Origin: Occultella kanbiaonis
GTDB lineage: Bacteria; Actinomycetota; Actinomycetes; Actinomycetales; Beutenbergiaceae
Assembly (NCBI RefSeq): GCF_009708215.1
Contig: NZ_CP046175.1
Coordinates: forward strand, 434,001-498,000
Direction: 5' to 3'
Length of the DNA stretch: 64,000 nt
The notes beneath the pieces are model-generated. The model made no database searches and was not told the origin of the DNA. It saw only the letters and a list, made by a program, of their open reading frames with translations. A program made the position numbers and the translations under genes. Shown here one piece after another: positions 51,562 to 60,265 of the stretch. Numbering within the stretch: position 1 is the first letter of the stretch; each line of letters begins with the position of its first letter.

Positions 51562-52224
51562 TCAGTCCTCCGGCGTCGTCACCTGCAGGTACGCCTGCGG
51601 CGTTGGTTCCGGTGCGCGCGCCTGGCGGATCGTGGCGGTGCCCGCGACGAAGCCGGCCTCAGCGAGGAGGCCGGCAATCGCGTCCGGGTCGAGCCGGTAG
51701 GCGTCCAGGTCGATCTCGTGTCCGTACCCCCGCTCGAGGTGCTTCGGACGGTGATCGCCGGCCTGGAACGCGAGCAGCAGGCGTCCGCCGGGCCGCAGTG
51801 CTCGTCGGAACTCGGCGAACACCCTCGGCAGGTGTGCCGGCGGGGTGTGGATGATCGAGTACCAGGCCACGGCTCCGGCGAGCGAACCCGGCGCGATGCC
51901 CGCGGCCTCCAGCTCCAGCAGTGATCCGACCACGAACCGCAGCTCGGGGAGGCGTTCGCGCGCGACGGCGACCATCGCGGACGAGAGGTCGAGGCCGAAC
52001 ACGTCCAGCCCGAGCGACGCGAGGTGCGTGGTGACCCGCCCCGGACCGCAGCCGAGGTCGGCGACCGGACCTGCGCCGTCGGCCAGGACGTCCTCGGCGA
52101 ATGCGCCCAGCAGGGCGCGGTCGAGCGCGTTGCCGGCGAGCTCGTCGCGCAGCAGCGACTCGTAGTCGACGGCGACCGTGTCATAGGCGGTGCGGGTGGT
52201 GGTCAGGAAGTCGGGCTCGCTCAC
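51562..52224 (-). CDS. Class I SAM-dependent methyltransferase
   Basis: 220 residues, GTG start. The SAM-binding motif I 'VADLGCGPGRV' is at 54-64, motif II 'FGLDLSSAMV' follows, and 'ALRPGGRLLLAF' is the post-III strand. No substrate domain beyond the core. Convergent neighbours and no operon, so the methyl acceptor is unknown. Confidence 0.88.
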   Translation of the reverse strand: MSEPDFLTTTRTAYDTVAVDYESLLRDELAGNALDRALLGAFAEDVLADGAGPVADLGCGPGRVTTHLASLGLDVFGLDLSSAMVAVARERLPELRFVVGSLLELEAAGIAPGSLAGAVAWYSIIHTPPAHLPRVFAEFRRALRPGGRLLLAFQAGDHRPKHLERGYGHEIDLDAYRLDPDAIAGLLAEAGFVAGTATIRQARAPEPTPQAYLQVTTPED

Positions 52225-52390
52225 CGGGCGAGGTTACGGCCCCGGCTCCCGAGGCACAGCGACCGACCCGCCTCGACCTGGTCCTGAACCTCTCGACTCG
52301 GTCGACGGGGATCGGACTGCCACACCGGCTTGGCGACTGCCCTCGCCGAGTCCGCTCGCGGGGAGCGAGGGCCGATGCGAGGCTGGGGGC

Positions 52391-53173
52391 ATGTCAGGGA
52401 CCGTCCGCAATGCCGCCTCCGATGCCGGTGACCACCCGGTCGTGCGCGCCGGCGCCCGCGTGGGATACGCCGCCAGCGGCGTGCTGCACCTGCTGATCGG
52501 GTGGCTCGCCCTACAACTCGCGTGGGGCGGCGGGTCCGGCTCGGCCGACTCCTCGGGCGCGCTCGCCCAGCTCGGGTCCACCCCGGTCGGCGCCGTGCTG
52601 CTCTGGGCGGTCACGGCCGGGTTCGCGCTGCTCGGGCTGTGGCAGCTCACCGAGCTGATCGGTCCCGGTGAGGCGAAGGACAAGATCAAGAACCTCGGCA
52701 AGGGGGTCCTGTATCTGGTGCTCGCCGGCACGGCGCTGCGGATCGCGGCCGGCGGGTCGGGGTCCGGCGGTGGCGAGCAGACCTCGAGCATGACCGGCAC
52801 GCTGATGGCCCAGCCGTTCGGCCGGATCCTGGTCGCGGTGGTCGGCGCCGTGGTCATCGGCGTCGGGATCTATCACGTCGTCAAGGGCGCCCGGACGACG
52901 TTCCTGAGGGACCTGCGCGAGAACCCGGGGCGATGGATCACCCGGGCGGGACGCCTCGGGTACATCGCCAAGGGCATCGCGCTGGTCCTCGTCGGAGGTC
53001 TGTTCGTAGCGGCCGCCGTGCAGTCGGATCCCGAGGAGGCACAGGGGCTCGACGGAGCGCTCCGGTCGCTGCTCGAACTGCCCCTCGGATCCGTGCTGCT
53101 CACCGTCGTCGCGTTCGGGATCGCGTTCTACGGGGTGTACTCCTTCGGCCGGGCCAGGTACGCGAAGGTCTGA
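52391..53173 (+). CDS. DUF1206 family membrane protein
   Basis: 260 residues from the ATG at 52391. Three repeats of a two-helix unit, each starting with a short basic segment and 'GYxxxGxxxLxxG' (e.g. 'VGYAASGVLHLLIGW', 'LGYIAKGIALVLVGG'), which is the DUF1206 pattern. About six helices; a Gly/Ser-rich loop near 120-140. Function unknown. It ends 13 bases from the convergent kinase gene. Confidence 0.85.
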   Translation: MSGTVRNAASDAGDHPVVRAGARVGYAASGVLHLLIGWLALQLAWGGGSGSADSSGALAQLGSTPVGAVLLWAVTAGFALLGLWQLTELIGPGEAKDKIKNLGKGVLYLVLAGTALRIAAGGSGSGGGEQTSSMTGTLMAQPFGRILVAVVGAVVIGVGIYHVVKGARTTFLRDLRENPGRWITRAGRLGYIAKGIALVLVGGLFVAAAVQSDPEEAQGLDGALRSLLELPLGSVLLTVVAFGIAFYGVYSFGRARYAKV

Positions 53174-53186
53174 GCCCTCGGCACCG

Positions 53187-54143
53187 TCAGGGTGACTGCA
53201 GCGCCTTGATGATCGTGATGCTCCGGGTGATCTCCGCCGCGGTGCCGGGGTGCTCGGTCGCATCCAGCTCCCAGATGGCGTTCCGCACGGACCGGACCAG
53301 GGCGAACGCGCGGGCCTGGTCGTAGTCGAGCCCCGCTCCCGCGCAGGCCACGTCCAGCCGCAGCTGCAGGTGTCCGCGCAGGTCATGGGCGTCCTGCGCC
53401 TGCTCCCACCGGTTCCACAGCAGCGGCGCGAGCGCGAACGCCGGGTCCGCGGCCATCGTCTCGGCATCGATGGCGACCCACTCGCCCGGGTCGGGTCGCC
53501 ACAGGACGTTGCCCGGGTGCAGGTCCGCGTGCACGAGCCGGGCGTCGACGTCGTCCTGTGTACCCAGGTCGACGGCGAGGGACCGGCCGGCCTCGAGCAG
53601 TCGCCTCGGGAAGGCGGTACCCCGGGCGTCCCGGGCGCGCAGTGCGTCGATGTCCGCGACGAGGGTGCGCAGGTGCTCGGACAGTCGCGGTGCCCACGGC
53701 GGCGCCGGGCGGTCCAGCCGGGTGGCCAGGCGGCCGAGCTCCTCGGCGGCGTCGAGGATGCCCACGGTGTTCAGGTCGCGGCCATCGAGGCGCTCCAGGA
53801 GCAGTGCCCAGCGGCCCGGGTCCGCGGCGAGCAGCCGGACCGCACCGGCGCCGTCCCACGCGCGTAGCGCCAGGTGCTCGGTGCGACCCTCCGCGTGCGG
53901 CCAGACCAGCTTCAGCATCGCCGGCGAGCCGTCCTCGCGTCGGACCGGCAGGACCAGCGCGGACGCGCCGTACAGTGCCGGGCCCGCCCGGCCGTCGCGG
54001 CGCAGCCGCCACTGCCCGAGTACCTCCTCGACGAGGCGAGGCAGCGACTCGAGCCAGGCTGCGCCGTCGGGCAGTCCCGGGTCGGGAACGTGCCGGATGA
54101 CGACCTCACGCAGCCCGGGTGGGATCAGGTCGGGATCGGTCAT
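53187..54143 (-). CDS. Aminoglycoside/hydroxyurea-type antibiotic kinase (APH(6)-like)
   Basis: 318 residues from the ATG that overlaps the MFS stop by four bases. Lys78 in 'AMLKLVWP' is the ATP lysine, 'HADLHPGNVLW' (205-215) the catalytic loop with Asp207, and 'AIDAE' (225-229) the metal site. 'PALYGASALVLPV' and the general pattern match the APH(6)/hydroxyurea phosphotransferase family. It probably phosphorylates an aminoglycoside-like antibiotic; the true substrate is unknown. Third gene of a MarR-MFS-kinase operon. Confidence 0.85.
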   Translation of the reverse strand: MTDPDLIPPGLREVVIRHVPDPGLPDGAAWLESLPRLVEEVLGQWRLRRDGRAGPALYGASALVLPVRREDGSPAMLKLVWPHAEGRTEHLALRAWDGAGAVRLLAADPGRWALLLERLDGRDLNTVGILDAAEELGRLATRLDRPAPPWAPRLSEHLRTLVADIDALRARDARGTAFPRRLLEAGRSLAVDLGTQDDVDARLVHADLHPGNVLWRPDPGEWVAIDAETMAADPAFALAPLLWNRWEQAQDAHDLRGHLQLRLDVACAGAGLDYDQARAFALVRSVRNAIWELDATEHPGTAAEITRSITIIKALQSP

Positions 54144-55399
54144 TGCGCCGGGGCCCGGTCGGGGAGCGTGGCCGGCTCGATCGTGAAGGTGCGCAGCGGC
54201 CGGTTCGTGATTGCGAGGACGCCGACTATGGCGGCGCAGGCCAGGCCGCCGGAGATGAGCGCGACCGGGGCGGAGGTCAGGCCCGCCACCAGTCCGGCTC
54301 GGAAGTTGCCGACCTCGGGACCGCCCACGCCGACGATGTGGTCCACGGCGGAGACCCGGCCCCGGTGTGAGTCGGGGGTGGCGAGCTGGACCATCGCGCC
54401 GCGGGTCACCACCGAGACCGTGTCCGCCGCGCCGGCGACGGCGAGTGCCGCGAACACCAGCCACAACGGCTGGGCGAAGCCGACCACCGCGAGCGCGATG
54501 CCCCAGGTTCCGGCGGCGACGAGCTGGATCAGGCCGGCGCGGCGGGCGCGGGTGACCATGCCGGAGAGCAGGCCGGCGCCGATGCCGCCGACCGCGATCG
54601 CGGACAGGAACAGCCCGAGCGTCTGCGGGTTCCCGCCGAAGCGCAACTCGTTGATGAGGGGGAAGAGCGCGATCGGCATCGCCAGCAGGGTGGCCGCGAG
54701 ATCGGTGGCGAACGAGCCCCAGAGGGCCGGCTTGGTCCGGATGAACCGCAGGCCGTCGATGCTCTGCCGCAGCCCTGCCCGTGCGACGGTCCCCAGCGGC
54801 GGCATCGCTGGGAGCCGGATCACCGCGACCAGGGACGCGCAGCCGGCGACGGCCTGCACGAGGTAGGTGGGTGCCAGGCCCCACTGCGCCAGGACCAGGC
54901 CGGCCAGTGCCGGACCGACCAGCATCGACGCCTGGAACGCGAGGTTCTGCAGCGCCAGGCCCGCGCCGACCTGGTCGGCGGGCAGGAGTCGGACCGGAAA
55001 CGTCCGCCGGGCGGGGGAGCCGAGCGCGTTGAACGCCGAGGCGAGGCCGATGAGGAGGAACAGCACCGCGAGCGAGTCGAGCCGGAGCAGGGCCTGGACG
55101 GTCAGCCCGGTCGCGACGAGCACCTGGCCGAGGGTGGTCAGCCGCACCAGGGTGCGCCGGTCCATCGCGTCGGCCAGGGACCCGCCGACCATCCCGAACA
55201 CGAGCTGCGGGATCGCGTTCACCAGTCCGATCGCACCGGTCCATACCGGGCTGTGGGTCATCTGCCAGACCTGCAGGAGCACGGCCACGGTCGCGAACTG
55301 GTAGCCGAGGGTGCCGACCGAGGACCCGATCCACAGGTCCCGGAACGCGCGACTGGACCGCAGCGGGCGAATGTCGAGCAGGCGGTCTGTGATGCTCAC
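54140..55399 (-). CDS. MFS efflux transporter (MFS_3/EntS-like)
   Basis: 419 residues from a GTG in a GTGA overlap with the MarR gene. Twelve helices; 'GGSLADAMDRRTLVR' is the conserved loop between helices 2 and 3, and the second half has 'SGMVTRARRAGLIQL'. Drug or siderophore export is typical for this branch. The place between a MarR regulator and an antibiotic kinase suggests a resistance cassette. Confidence 0.92.
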   Translation of the reverse strand: MSITDRLLDIRPLRSSRAFRDLWIGSSVGTLGYQFATVAVLLQVWQMTHSPVWTGAIGLVNAIPQLVFGMVGGSLADAMDRRTLVRLTTLGQVLVATGLTVQALLRLDSLAVLFLLIGLASAFNALGSPARRTFPVRLLPADQVGAGLALQNLAFQASMLVGPALAGLVLAQWGLAPTYLVQAVAGCASLVAVIRLPAMPPLGTVARAGLRQSIDGLRFIRTKPALWGSFATDLAATLLAMPIALFPLINELRFGGNPQTLGLFLSAIAVGGIGAGLLSGMVTRARRAGLIQLVAAGTWGIALAVVGFAQPLWLVFAALAVAGAADTVSVVTRGAMVQLATPDSHRGRVSAVDHIVGVGGPEVGNFRAGLVAGLTSAPVALISGGLACAAIVGVLAITNRPLRTFTIEPATLPDRAPAQ

Positions 55400-55965
55400 G
55401 TGGTGGGCTTGCTGGTCGTGCCGGCGTGGCGTGCGGGGGTCGACGCGGTGCTGCCAGCCGGGGCGGACCGGGTCGATCCAGGCGACGGGGTGGTTTCGAG
55501 CAGGGCGCGGAGCCGGTCCAGGAACGGTCGCGCGACGAGGGCCTGTTCGAGCTCGCCGACCACCCGGGTCAGCGAATACGGCACCTCGGCGTCGAGCTCG
55601 GCAACGGCCTGTTCCGTCGCGCGCCACTCCGCCTCGAGGAAGGGCACCAGGGAGTGTCCGCGCTCGGTGAGCGTGATCGGGCGGGTGCGAGCATCGGCTC
55701 CCGGCGTGGTGGTGACCAGTCCCTCGCTTCGCATCAGGCTGATCGTCTGACTCATCGCCGAGTGCGTCTTGCCCAGGGCTGCGGCCAGGTCCTTGATGGT
55801 CAGCGGGCCGACGTGGGCGAGGCGGATCAGCGGCATGGCGAACCGCGGCCGGACGCCCTCGATGCCGCGCTCGAGATAGAGGCGCTCGATGTCGGCATCC
55901 ATCGCGGCGAGCATCGTCGTCAGGGCGTGCCAGTGACTGTGGTGGGTGGGATCCGGGGATGTCAC
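55396..55965 (-). CDS. MarR-family regulator
   Basis: 189 residues. Winged helix at about 30-110 ('LTIKDLAAALGKTHSAMSQT', 'ARTRPITLTERG'), then a helical dimer region and a Ser/Thr/Pro-rich tail of 35 residues that is longer than usual. GTG start without a ribosome site; TATATT lies 9 to 14 bases before it, so the mRNA is probably leaderless. First gene of the resistance-type operon. Confidence 0.9.
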   Translation of the reverse strand: MTSPDPTHHSHWHALTTMLAAMDADIERLYLERGIEGVRPRFAMPLIRLAHVGPLTIKDLAAALGKTHSAMSQTISLMRSEGLVTTTPGADARTRPITLTERGHSLVPFLEAEWRATEQAVAELDAEVPYSLTRVVGELEQALVARPFLDRLRALLETTPSPGSTRSAPAGSTASTPARHAGTTSKPTT

Positions 55966-55969
55966 AGCG

Positions 55970-55985
55970 CTAATATAACAGTGCT
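55970..55985 (-). promoter_or_regulatory. -10 box of the MarR operon
   Basis: The run CTAATATAACAGTG (plus strand) gives TGTTATATTAG leftward, with TATATT a strong -10 box (55979-55974). It is an A+T-rich island in a G+C-rich region and leaves no room for a ribosome site before the GTG at 55965. MarR proteins often bind such a spot, but I see no long inverted repeat here. Confidence 0.5.
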
Positions 55986-56108
55986 CATAGGAGAGTGGGT
56001 GGCACGCTGCATCGTCCGTCAGGTCTCGTTCGGATCACTCGGATCACGCGATGTGGCTGCATGTCGCGACGGTTACGTTGATGCGCACGCGCAGAGATGG
56101 AGAACGAG

Positions 56109-57527
56109 ATGAGCGATCCGACCGAGGGTGACTGGTACGGACCGATCCATGGTCGGCGGCAGTTCCGGGAACACATCGACCCGATGCAGTTTCCGTCCGA
56201 CGGCATGCCGCCCGCCGAGGCGTACGAGCTGCTGCACACCGGGCTGATGCTCGACGGACGCGAGACGCTCAATCTCGCGTCGTTCGTCACCACCTGGATG
56301 GAGCCCGAGGCAGAGGCGCTCATCCACGACACGCTCCGCAAGAATCACATCGATCATGAGGAGTACCCGGCTGCCTCGCTGGTCGAGGAAGGGTGCGTGC
56401 ACATGCTCGGGGCACTGTTCAACGCCCCGGACCCGGCGAAGGTCGTCGGCGTGGGGACGATCGGATCCTCCGAGGCGATCATGCTGGGGCTCCTGGCGCA
56501 CAAGCGCAGCTGGCGCAACCGACGTCAGGCCGCGGGGCTCAGCACGGACAATCCGAACGTGGTCTATGGGGCGGAGACCCATGTGGTCTGGGACAAGTTC
56601 GCCAACTATTTCGACGTCGAGATGCGCAAGATCCCGATGGCCGCGGATCGCTACGTGCTCAGCGCGGAGGACATCGAGAGCCGCTTGGACGAGAACACGA
56701 TCGCTGTGGGTGCCGTGCTCGGCACGACCCACATCGGCGAGGCGGATCCGATCGAGGCGATCAACGATCTGCTCGTCCGGGTCAAGGACGAGCGAGGGTG
56801 GGACATTCCGTTGCACGTGGACGGAGCCAGTGGGGCGTTCATCGCGCCGTTCGCCGAACCGGAACTGACGTGGGACTTCCGCCTCGGGCAGGTGGCCTCG
56901 ATCAACGCGTCCGGGCACAAGTACGGGCTGGTCTACCCCGGTGTCGGCTGGCTGATCTTCCGGGACGCGTCGAAACTCCCGGAGGATCTCGTCTTCAGCG
57001 TGAACTATCTGGGCGGTGCACAGCCCACCTACACGTTCAACTTCTCGCGAGGCTCGGCGATGATCCAAGCGCAGATGTACAACTTCCTGCGGCTCGGTCG
57101 ATCCGGGTACACCTCGATAGTCGGGAACATGATGGCGAACGCCCGCCATCTCAACGACGGACTTGTCGCCAGCGGCAGGTTCGAGATCCTCAACCCGGGA
57201 CTCAGCGAACCCGTCGTCACCTTCAGGCTCAAAGGCGATCCCGGCTTCGACGTCTACCACCTGTCCGCGCGGCTGCGTCAGGACGGCTGGATCGTTCCTG
57301 CGTACAGCCTCCCACCCAACGCCGAGCATGTTCACCTGATGCGGGTCGTGGTCAGGCTCGATCTGAGCCGTCAGATGATCGACCTGCTGCTCCGCGACCT
57401 GCTGAAGGCCTGTGACGACCTGGCCTCCGAGCAACCGAGTCACCGCGCTGCCGCCAAGCCCGACCTGTGGACGGCGCCCGCTCGAGCGGCGGCGCACAGC
57501 AAGGCACGTACCGGCTTCGTCCGGTGA
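56109..57527 (+). CDS. gadB: Glutamate decarboxylase
   Basis: 472 residues from the ATG at 56109 behind GGAGAACG (an ATG four codons earlier is possible). Group II PLP-dependent decarboxylase: 'GTIGSSEAIMLGLLA' for the phosphate, 'HVDGASGAF' with Asp238 that binds the pyridine ring, and 'SINASGHKYGLVYPG' with the PLP Lys271. The sequence is close to bacterial GadA/GadB throughout. It turns glutamate into GABA, using up a proton. No gadC antiporter is adjacent, but a membrane protein gene follows after 6 bases. Confidence 0.93.
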   Translation: MSDPTEGDWYGPIHGRRQFREHIDPMQFPSDGMPPAEAYELLHTGLMLDGRETLNLASFVTTWMEPEAEALIHDTLRKNHIDHEEYPAASLVEEGCVHMLGALFNAPDPAKVVGVGTIGSSEAIMLGLLAHKRSWRNRRQAAGLSTDNPNVVYGAETHVVWDKFANYFDVEMRKIPMAADRYVLSAEDIESRLDENTIAVGAVLGTTHIGEADPIEAINDLLVRVKDERGWDIPLHVDGASGAFIAPFAEPELTWDFRLGQVASINASGHKYGLVYPGVGWLIFRDASKLPEDLVFSVNYLGGAQPTYTFNFSRGSAMIQAQMYNFLRLGRSGYTSIVGNMMANARHLNDGLVASGRFEILNPGLSEPVVTFRLKGDPGFDVYHLSARLRQDGWIVPAYSLPPNAEHVHLMRVVVRLDLSRQMIDLLLRDLLKACDDLASEQPSHRAAAKPDLWTAPARAAAHSKARTGFVR

Positions 57528-57533
57528 GGTCCC

Positions 57534-58472
57534 GTGACGTCCGGCGCAGCCTCGGCACGCTCGGCGCGGGCGCTGCCCGAGCTCCCGGCCGGATGGCGAG
57601 TGATCCGAACGGCGGGGCCGCTCGGATTCGTCACCCATGCGCGGCTGGAACGGGCTGACGGGAGTCAGGTCGAATGGACGTCGCGACGACACCGCAAGCG
57701 ACTCGGACTCGGCCCCCCACTCGAGGGTCCGACCTCGGGCCGGGCCGGCCGGAGGTACAGCGGGCGGCCCAGCCGGATGAGCTGGTGTCTGGCAGCCCTG
57801 TTCGGGGTCGGTGCCGTCTGCTTCGCGATCGGCTCGCTTCCGCTCTTCTTCGATCATGTGGCCCCGGGGATCGTCGCCACGACGTTCCTCGTCGGGTCGA
57901 TCTTCTTCACGACCGCGGCGTACCTCCAGTTCCACGAGACGCTGACCGCTCCGGGAGAGGTCCTGCCCGAGTCCGACCATCCGAGACGGCGACCCCTCCG
58001 AGGAGCCCCCGGGCGCATCGACTGGTGGGCGACAGCCGTCCAGCTCGTGGGGACCGTGCTGTTCAACGTCAGTACGTTCGCGGCGACGCAGGTCGATCTG
58101 GGCGTGGTTCAGGAGCGACGCCTGATCTGGGGTCCTGACCTGGCCGGTTCGGCGTGCTTCCTGATCGCCGGCTGGCTGGCCTACTCGGAGGTGAACCGGG
58201 GGATCGTGCCTCGTCCGGACCGATCCGTCGGCTGGCGGATCGCCGCGCTCAACCTGGTCGGATCCGTTGCCTTCGGAGCGGCCGCCATCGCGGCCCGCTA
58301 TCTGCGAACCACCGATGAGCCGGCGAACATCGCCCTGGTGAACCTGGGAACGTTCGTCGGGGCGATCTGCTTCCTCGTGGGCGCCGTGTTGCTCCCGGTG
58401 GAGTCCGCGAAGGACGATGCGGGGCACGATGAGGAACTCAGGTCCGGTGGGCCCGGGTCAACGGCCCCGTGA
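57534..58472 (+). CDS. Membrane protein linked to gadB, YrhK-like repeats
   Basis: 312 residues, GTG start 6 bases after gadB. Residues 1-80 are soluble and basic; then six hydrophobic helices in pairs (about 85-130, 165-225, 235-290). Pairs contain similar elements ('CFAIGSLPLF', 'GSACFLIAGWL', 'GAICFLVGAVLL') like YrhK-type repeats. It is not an amino-acid antiporter. The tight link with glutamate decarboxylase suggests a role in the same acid or GABA response, but the function is unknown. Confidence 0.75.
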   Translation: MTSGAASARSARALPELPAGWRVIRTAGPLGFVTHARLERADGSQVEWTSRRHRKRLGLGPPLEGPTSGRAGRRYSGRPSRMSWCLAALFGVGAVCFAIGSLPLFFDHVAPGIVATTFLVGSIFFTTAAYLQFHETLTAPGEVLPESDHPRRRPLRGAPGRIDWWATAVQLVGTVLFNVSTFAATQVDLGVVQERRLIWGPDLAGSACFLIAGWLAYSEVNRGIVPRPDRSVGWRIAALNLVGSVAFGAAAIAARYLRTTDEPANIALVNLGTFVGAICFLVGAVLLPVESAKDDAGHDEELRSGGPGSTAP

Positions 58473-58656
58473 TGGTGCGGTGCCACCGGTCGTGCGGTGC
58501 TATCGGCCCGTCAGTGCCAGTCCGGGTGCCGTACGTCGAGATCCGTCCGGGCCGCATCGCGCGGGCTGCGAGGGCGCGGTCCAGGTCGCAGCAACGCGTG
58601 CCGGGCAGCGCTGCCCGTTCCACATCCGACGCGCCCGATCTAGTCTCGGAGCCGTG

Positions 58657-59331
58657 ATGACGAGGAACGAATATGTGCAGCGCGCGCAGTTGCAGGACGA
58701 CTGGTCTCCCGGCTGGGAGGCGATCGACGCGGCGTTCGGCGCGATCTACCCGGGCGTCGAGCCACCGCACCTGGCCACGTCGATGCCGGCTCGTGCGATG
58801 TTCGGCGGCAACGAGTATCTCGACGGCGCCAGCCTGTTCCCCTCCCCGAAGGGCTACCAGCACGTCGTCACCTACGGCATGAGCTCGCTGTACGCCGACG
58901 CAGAGGACTACGGCGGCGAACGCAGTGGCTGGGGCTACGAGATGACCATGAAGGTCGTCGCGCCGGGCAAGTCGGAGGCCGGCTGGGCGGTCTCCGTGAT
59001 GAGCAACCTGGCTCGCTACACGTCTACCTCCGGCCGGTGGTTCGAGCCGTACCAGGCGGTCGCCGGCAATGGCACGCCGATCAGTATCGGCTCCGGCAGT
59101 GCGCTCACCTCGCTCCTGGTGGTGCCGGACACGGAGGTTGCGGGCGTGGACACCGTGCACGGCAGGCTCGACTTCCTCCAGCTCGTGGGCATCACGCAGC
59201 TGGAGTCCGACTGGGTCTTCGCCGACCCCTCGCTCACGCTCAGCCGGATCCGGGAGCTCGCCGACCGCCTGGCCGAGGCCACCGGACCGGACCTCGTCAC
59301 CGATCTCGAGCGGACGCTGTCCCTCGTCTGA
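58657..59331 (+). CDS. Suppressor-of-fused (SUFU) domain protein
   Basis: 224 residues from the ATG at 58657 (a GTG sits directly before it). A single SUFU domain: 'HVVTYGMSSLYAD', 'GWGYEMTMKV' and 'LDFLQLVGITQLESDW' are the hallmark strands. In bacteria such proteins often serve as immunity proteins beside polymorphic toxins, but no toxin gene lies here, so it may be an orphan. The 184-base gap before it shows nothing clear. Confidence 0.85.
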   Translation: MTRNEYVQRAQLQDDWSPGWEAIDAAFGAIYPGVEPPHLATSMPARAMFGGNEYLDGASLFPSPKGYQHVVTYGMSSLYADAEDYGGERSGWGYEMTMKVVAPGKSEAGWAVSVMSNLARYTSTSGRWFEPYQAVAGNGTPISIGSGSALTSLLVVPDTEVAGVDTVHGRLDFLQLVGITQLESDWVFADPSLTLSRIRELADRLAEATGPDLVTDLERTLSLV

Positions 59332-59412
59332 CCGACCTGCGCCGAGTGCGCGGAAACCCCCGGGCGCTCGTGAGTTGACCGAGGGCTTCCGCGCGGTCGG
59401 CGACGAGAACGC

Positions 59413-60189
59413 TCACGGCGTCGCGGCGACCTCCGCGGCGAGCGACGTCACGAACGCCGCTACGTCCTCGTACCGGCCCGGTACGTCGTCCGCGCCGGCG
59501 TCGTACCACCAGGCCGACGCCCACTCGATCAGCCCGGCCGACTCCGGGTGCCGGGCCGCCGCCCAGACCCCGGCCCGGCGCTTCGAGACCTGGCTGCCCT
59601 CGACGACCAGGTGCAGCGCACGGCACAGGGTGAGCACCGCATAGGCCTGTGCGCCGGTCCGTCCGTGCGCGTCCTCGACCCACTCCGGCCAGCTCGCCGC
59701 ATGCTCACGCACCACCGCGCGAATCGCCGCCCGGTCGACCGGCGGCAGCACCGCCGTCGGGCTCTGGCCGCGCAGCGCTCGTCCGTCCGCGCGCGCCGAT
59801 GCGACGTTCAGCAGGTAGTGCCGGCTCGCCTCGAACAGGTGCAGCGGCTCGCCCGGGCTGATCCGGATCATCGGGCCCGGGCGGTCCGGGAGCGCCGCCA
59901 GGGTCGCGGCCGGGAAGTAGTCGACCTCGATCCGGTCCGCCCAGACGGAATGGTCGACGGCGAAGCGTGCGTGCAGCGGTCGCAGCAGTTCCAGCGTGGC
60001 CGGGGTCGGCACCTCGCGCAGCACGGCGAGCAGGTCCAGGTCGCTGCGAGCCGGCTCGAAGTCGCCGGCGACGTAGGAGTCGTGCACGTACAGGGCGAGG
60101 AGGTTCTCGCCGAGGGTGGCGGCGATGCCGTCGGCGAGCGCGTCGAGCATCCGTCCGGGCGATGCTGGCGCGTCGGGCACTGTGGTCAT
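59413..60189 (-). CDS. AadA-like nucleotidyltransferase with DUF4111-type C-terminus
   Basis: 258 residues from the ATG at 60189. Nucleotidyltransferase part: 'YVHDSYVAGDFEPARSDLDL' with the DLD metal pair at 50-52, but Asp-Ser (37-38) in place of the usual Gly-Ser that holds the phosphate. The C-terminal helical domain has 'LTLCRALH' and 'VSKRRAGVWAA', as in aminoglycoside (streptomycin/spectinomycin) adenylyltransferases. Resistance is possible, though a changed GS motif may lower or alter activity. Confidence 0.8.
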   Translation of the reverse strand: MTTVPDAPASPGRMLDALADGIAATLGENLLALYVHDSYVAGDFEPARSDLDLLAVLREVPTPATLELLRPLHARFAVDHSVWADRIEVDYFPAATLAALPDRPGPMIRISPGEPLHLFEASRHYLLNVASARADGRALRGQSPTAVLPPVDRAAIRAVVREHAASWPEWVEDAHGRTGAQAYAVLTLCRALHLVVEGSQVSKRRAGVWAAARHPESAGLIEWASAWWYDAGADDVPGRYEDVAAFVTSLAAEVAATP

Positions 60190-60229
60190 GGTCCAACCGT
60201 ACGGCCCGATGCCAGCCGACGTGAGGTAC

Positions 60230-60247
60230 AGTGAACGAAAGTTCACT
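60230..60247. promoter_or_regulatory. Inverted repeat operator before tetR-GNAT
   Basis: AGTGAAC-GAAA-GTTCACT, perfect 7-base arms around 4 bases, 18 bases before the TetR start. TACAGT at 60227-60232 overlaps it and can be the -10 box. The site also lies about 40 bases before the divergent nucleotidyltransferase start, so both genes may be controlled. Confidence 0.6.
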
Positions 60248-60265
60248 CAAACCTGGAGCGAGCAC

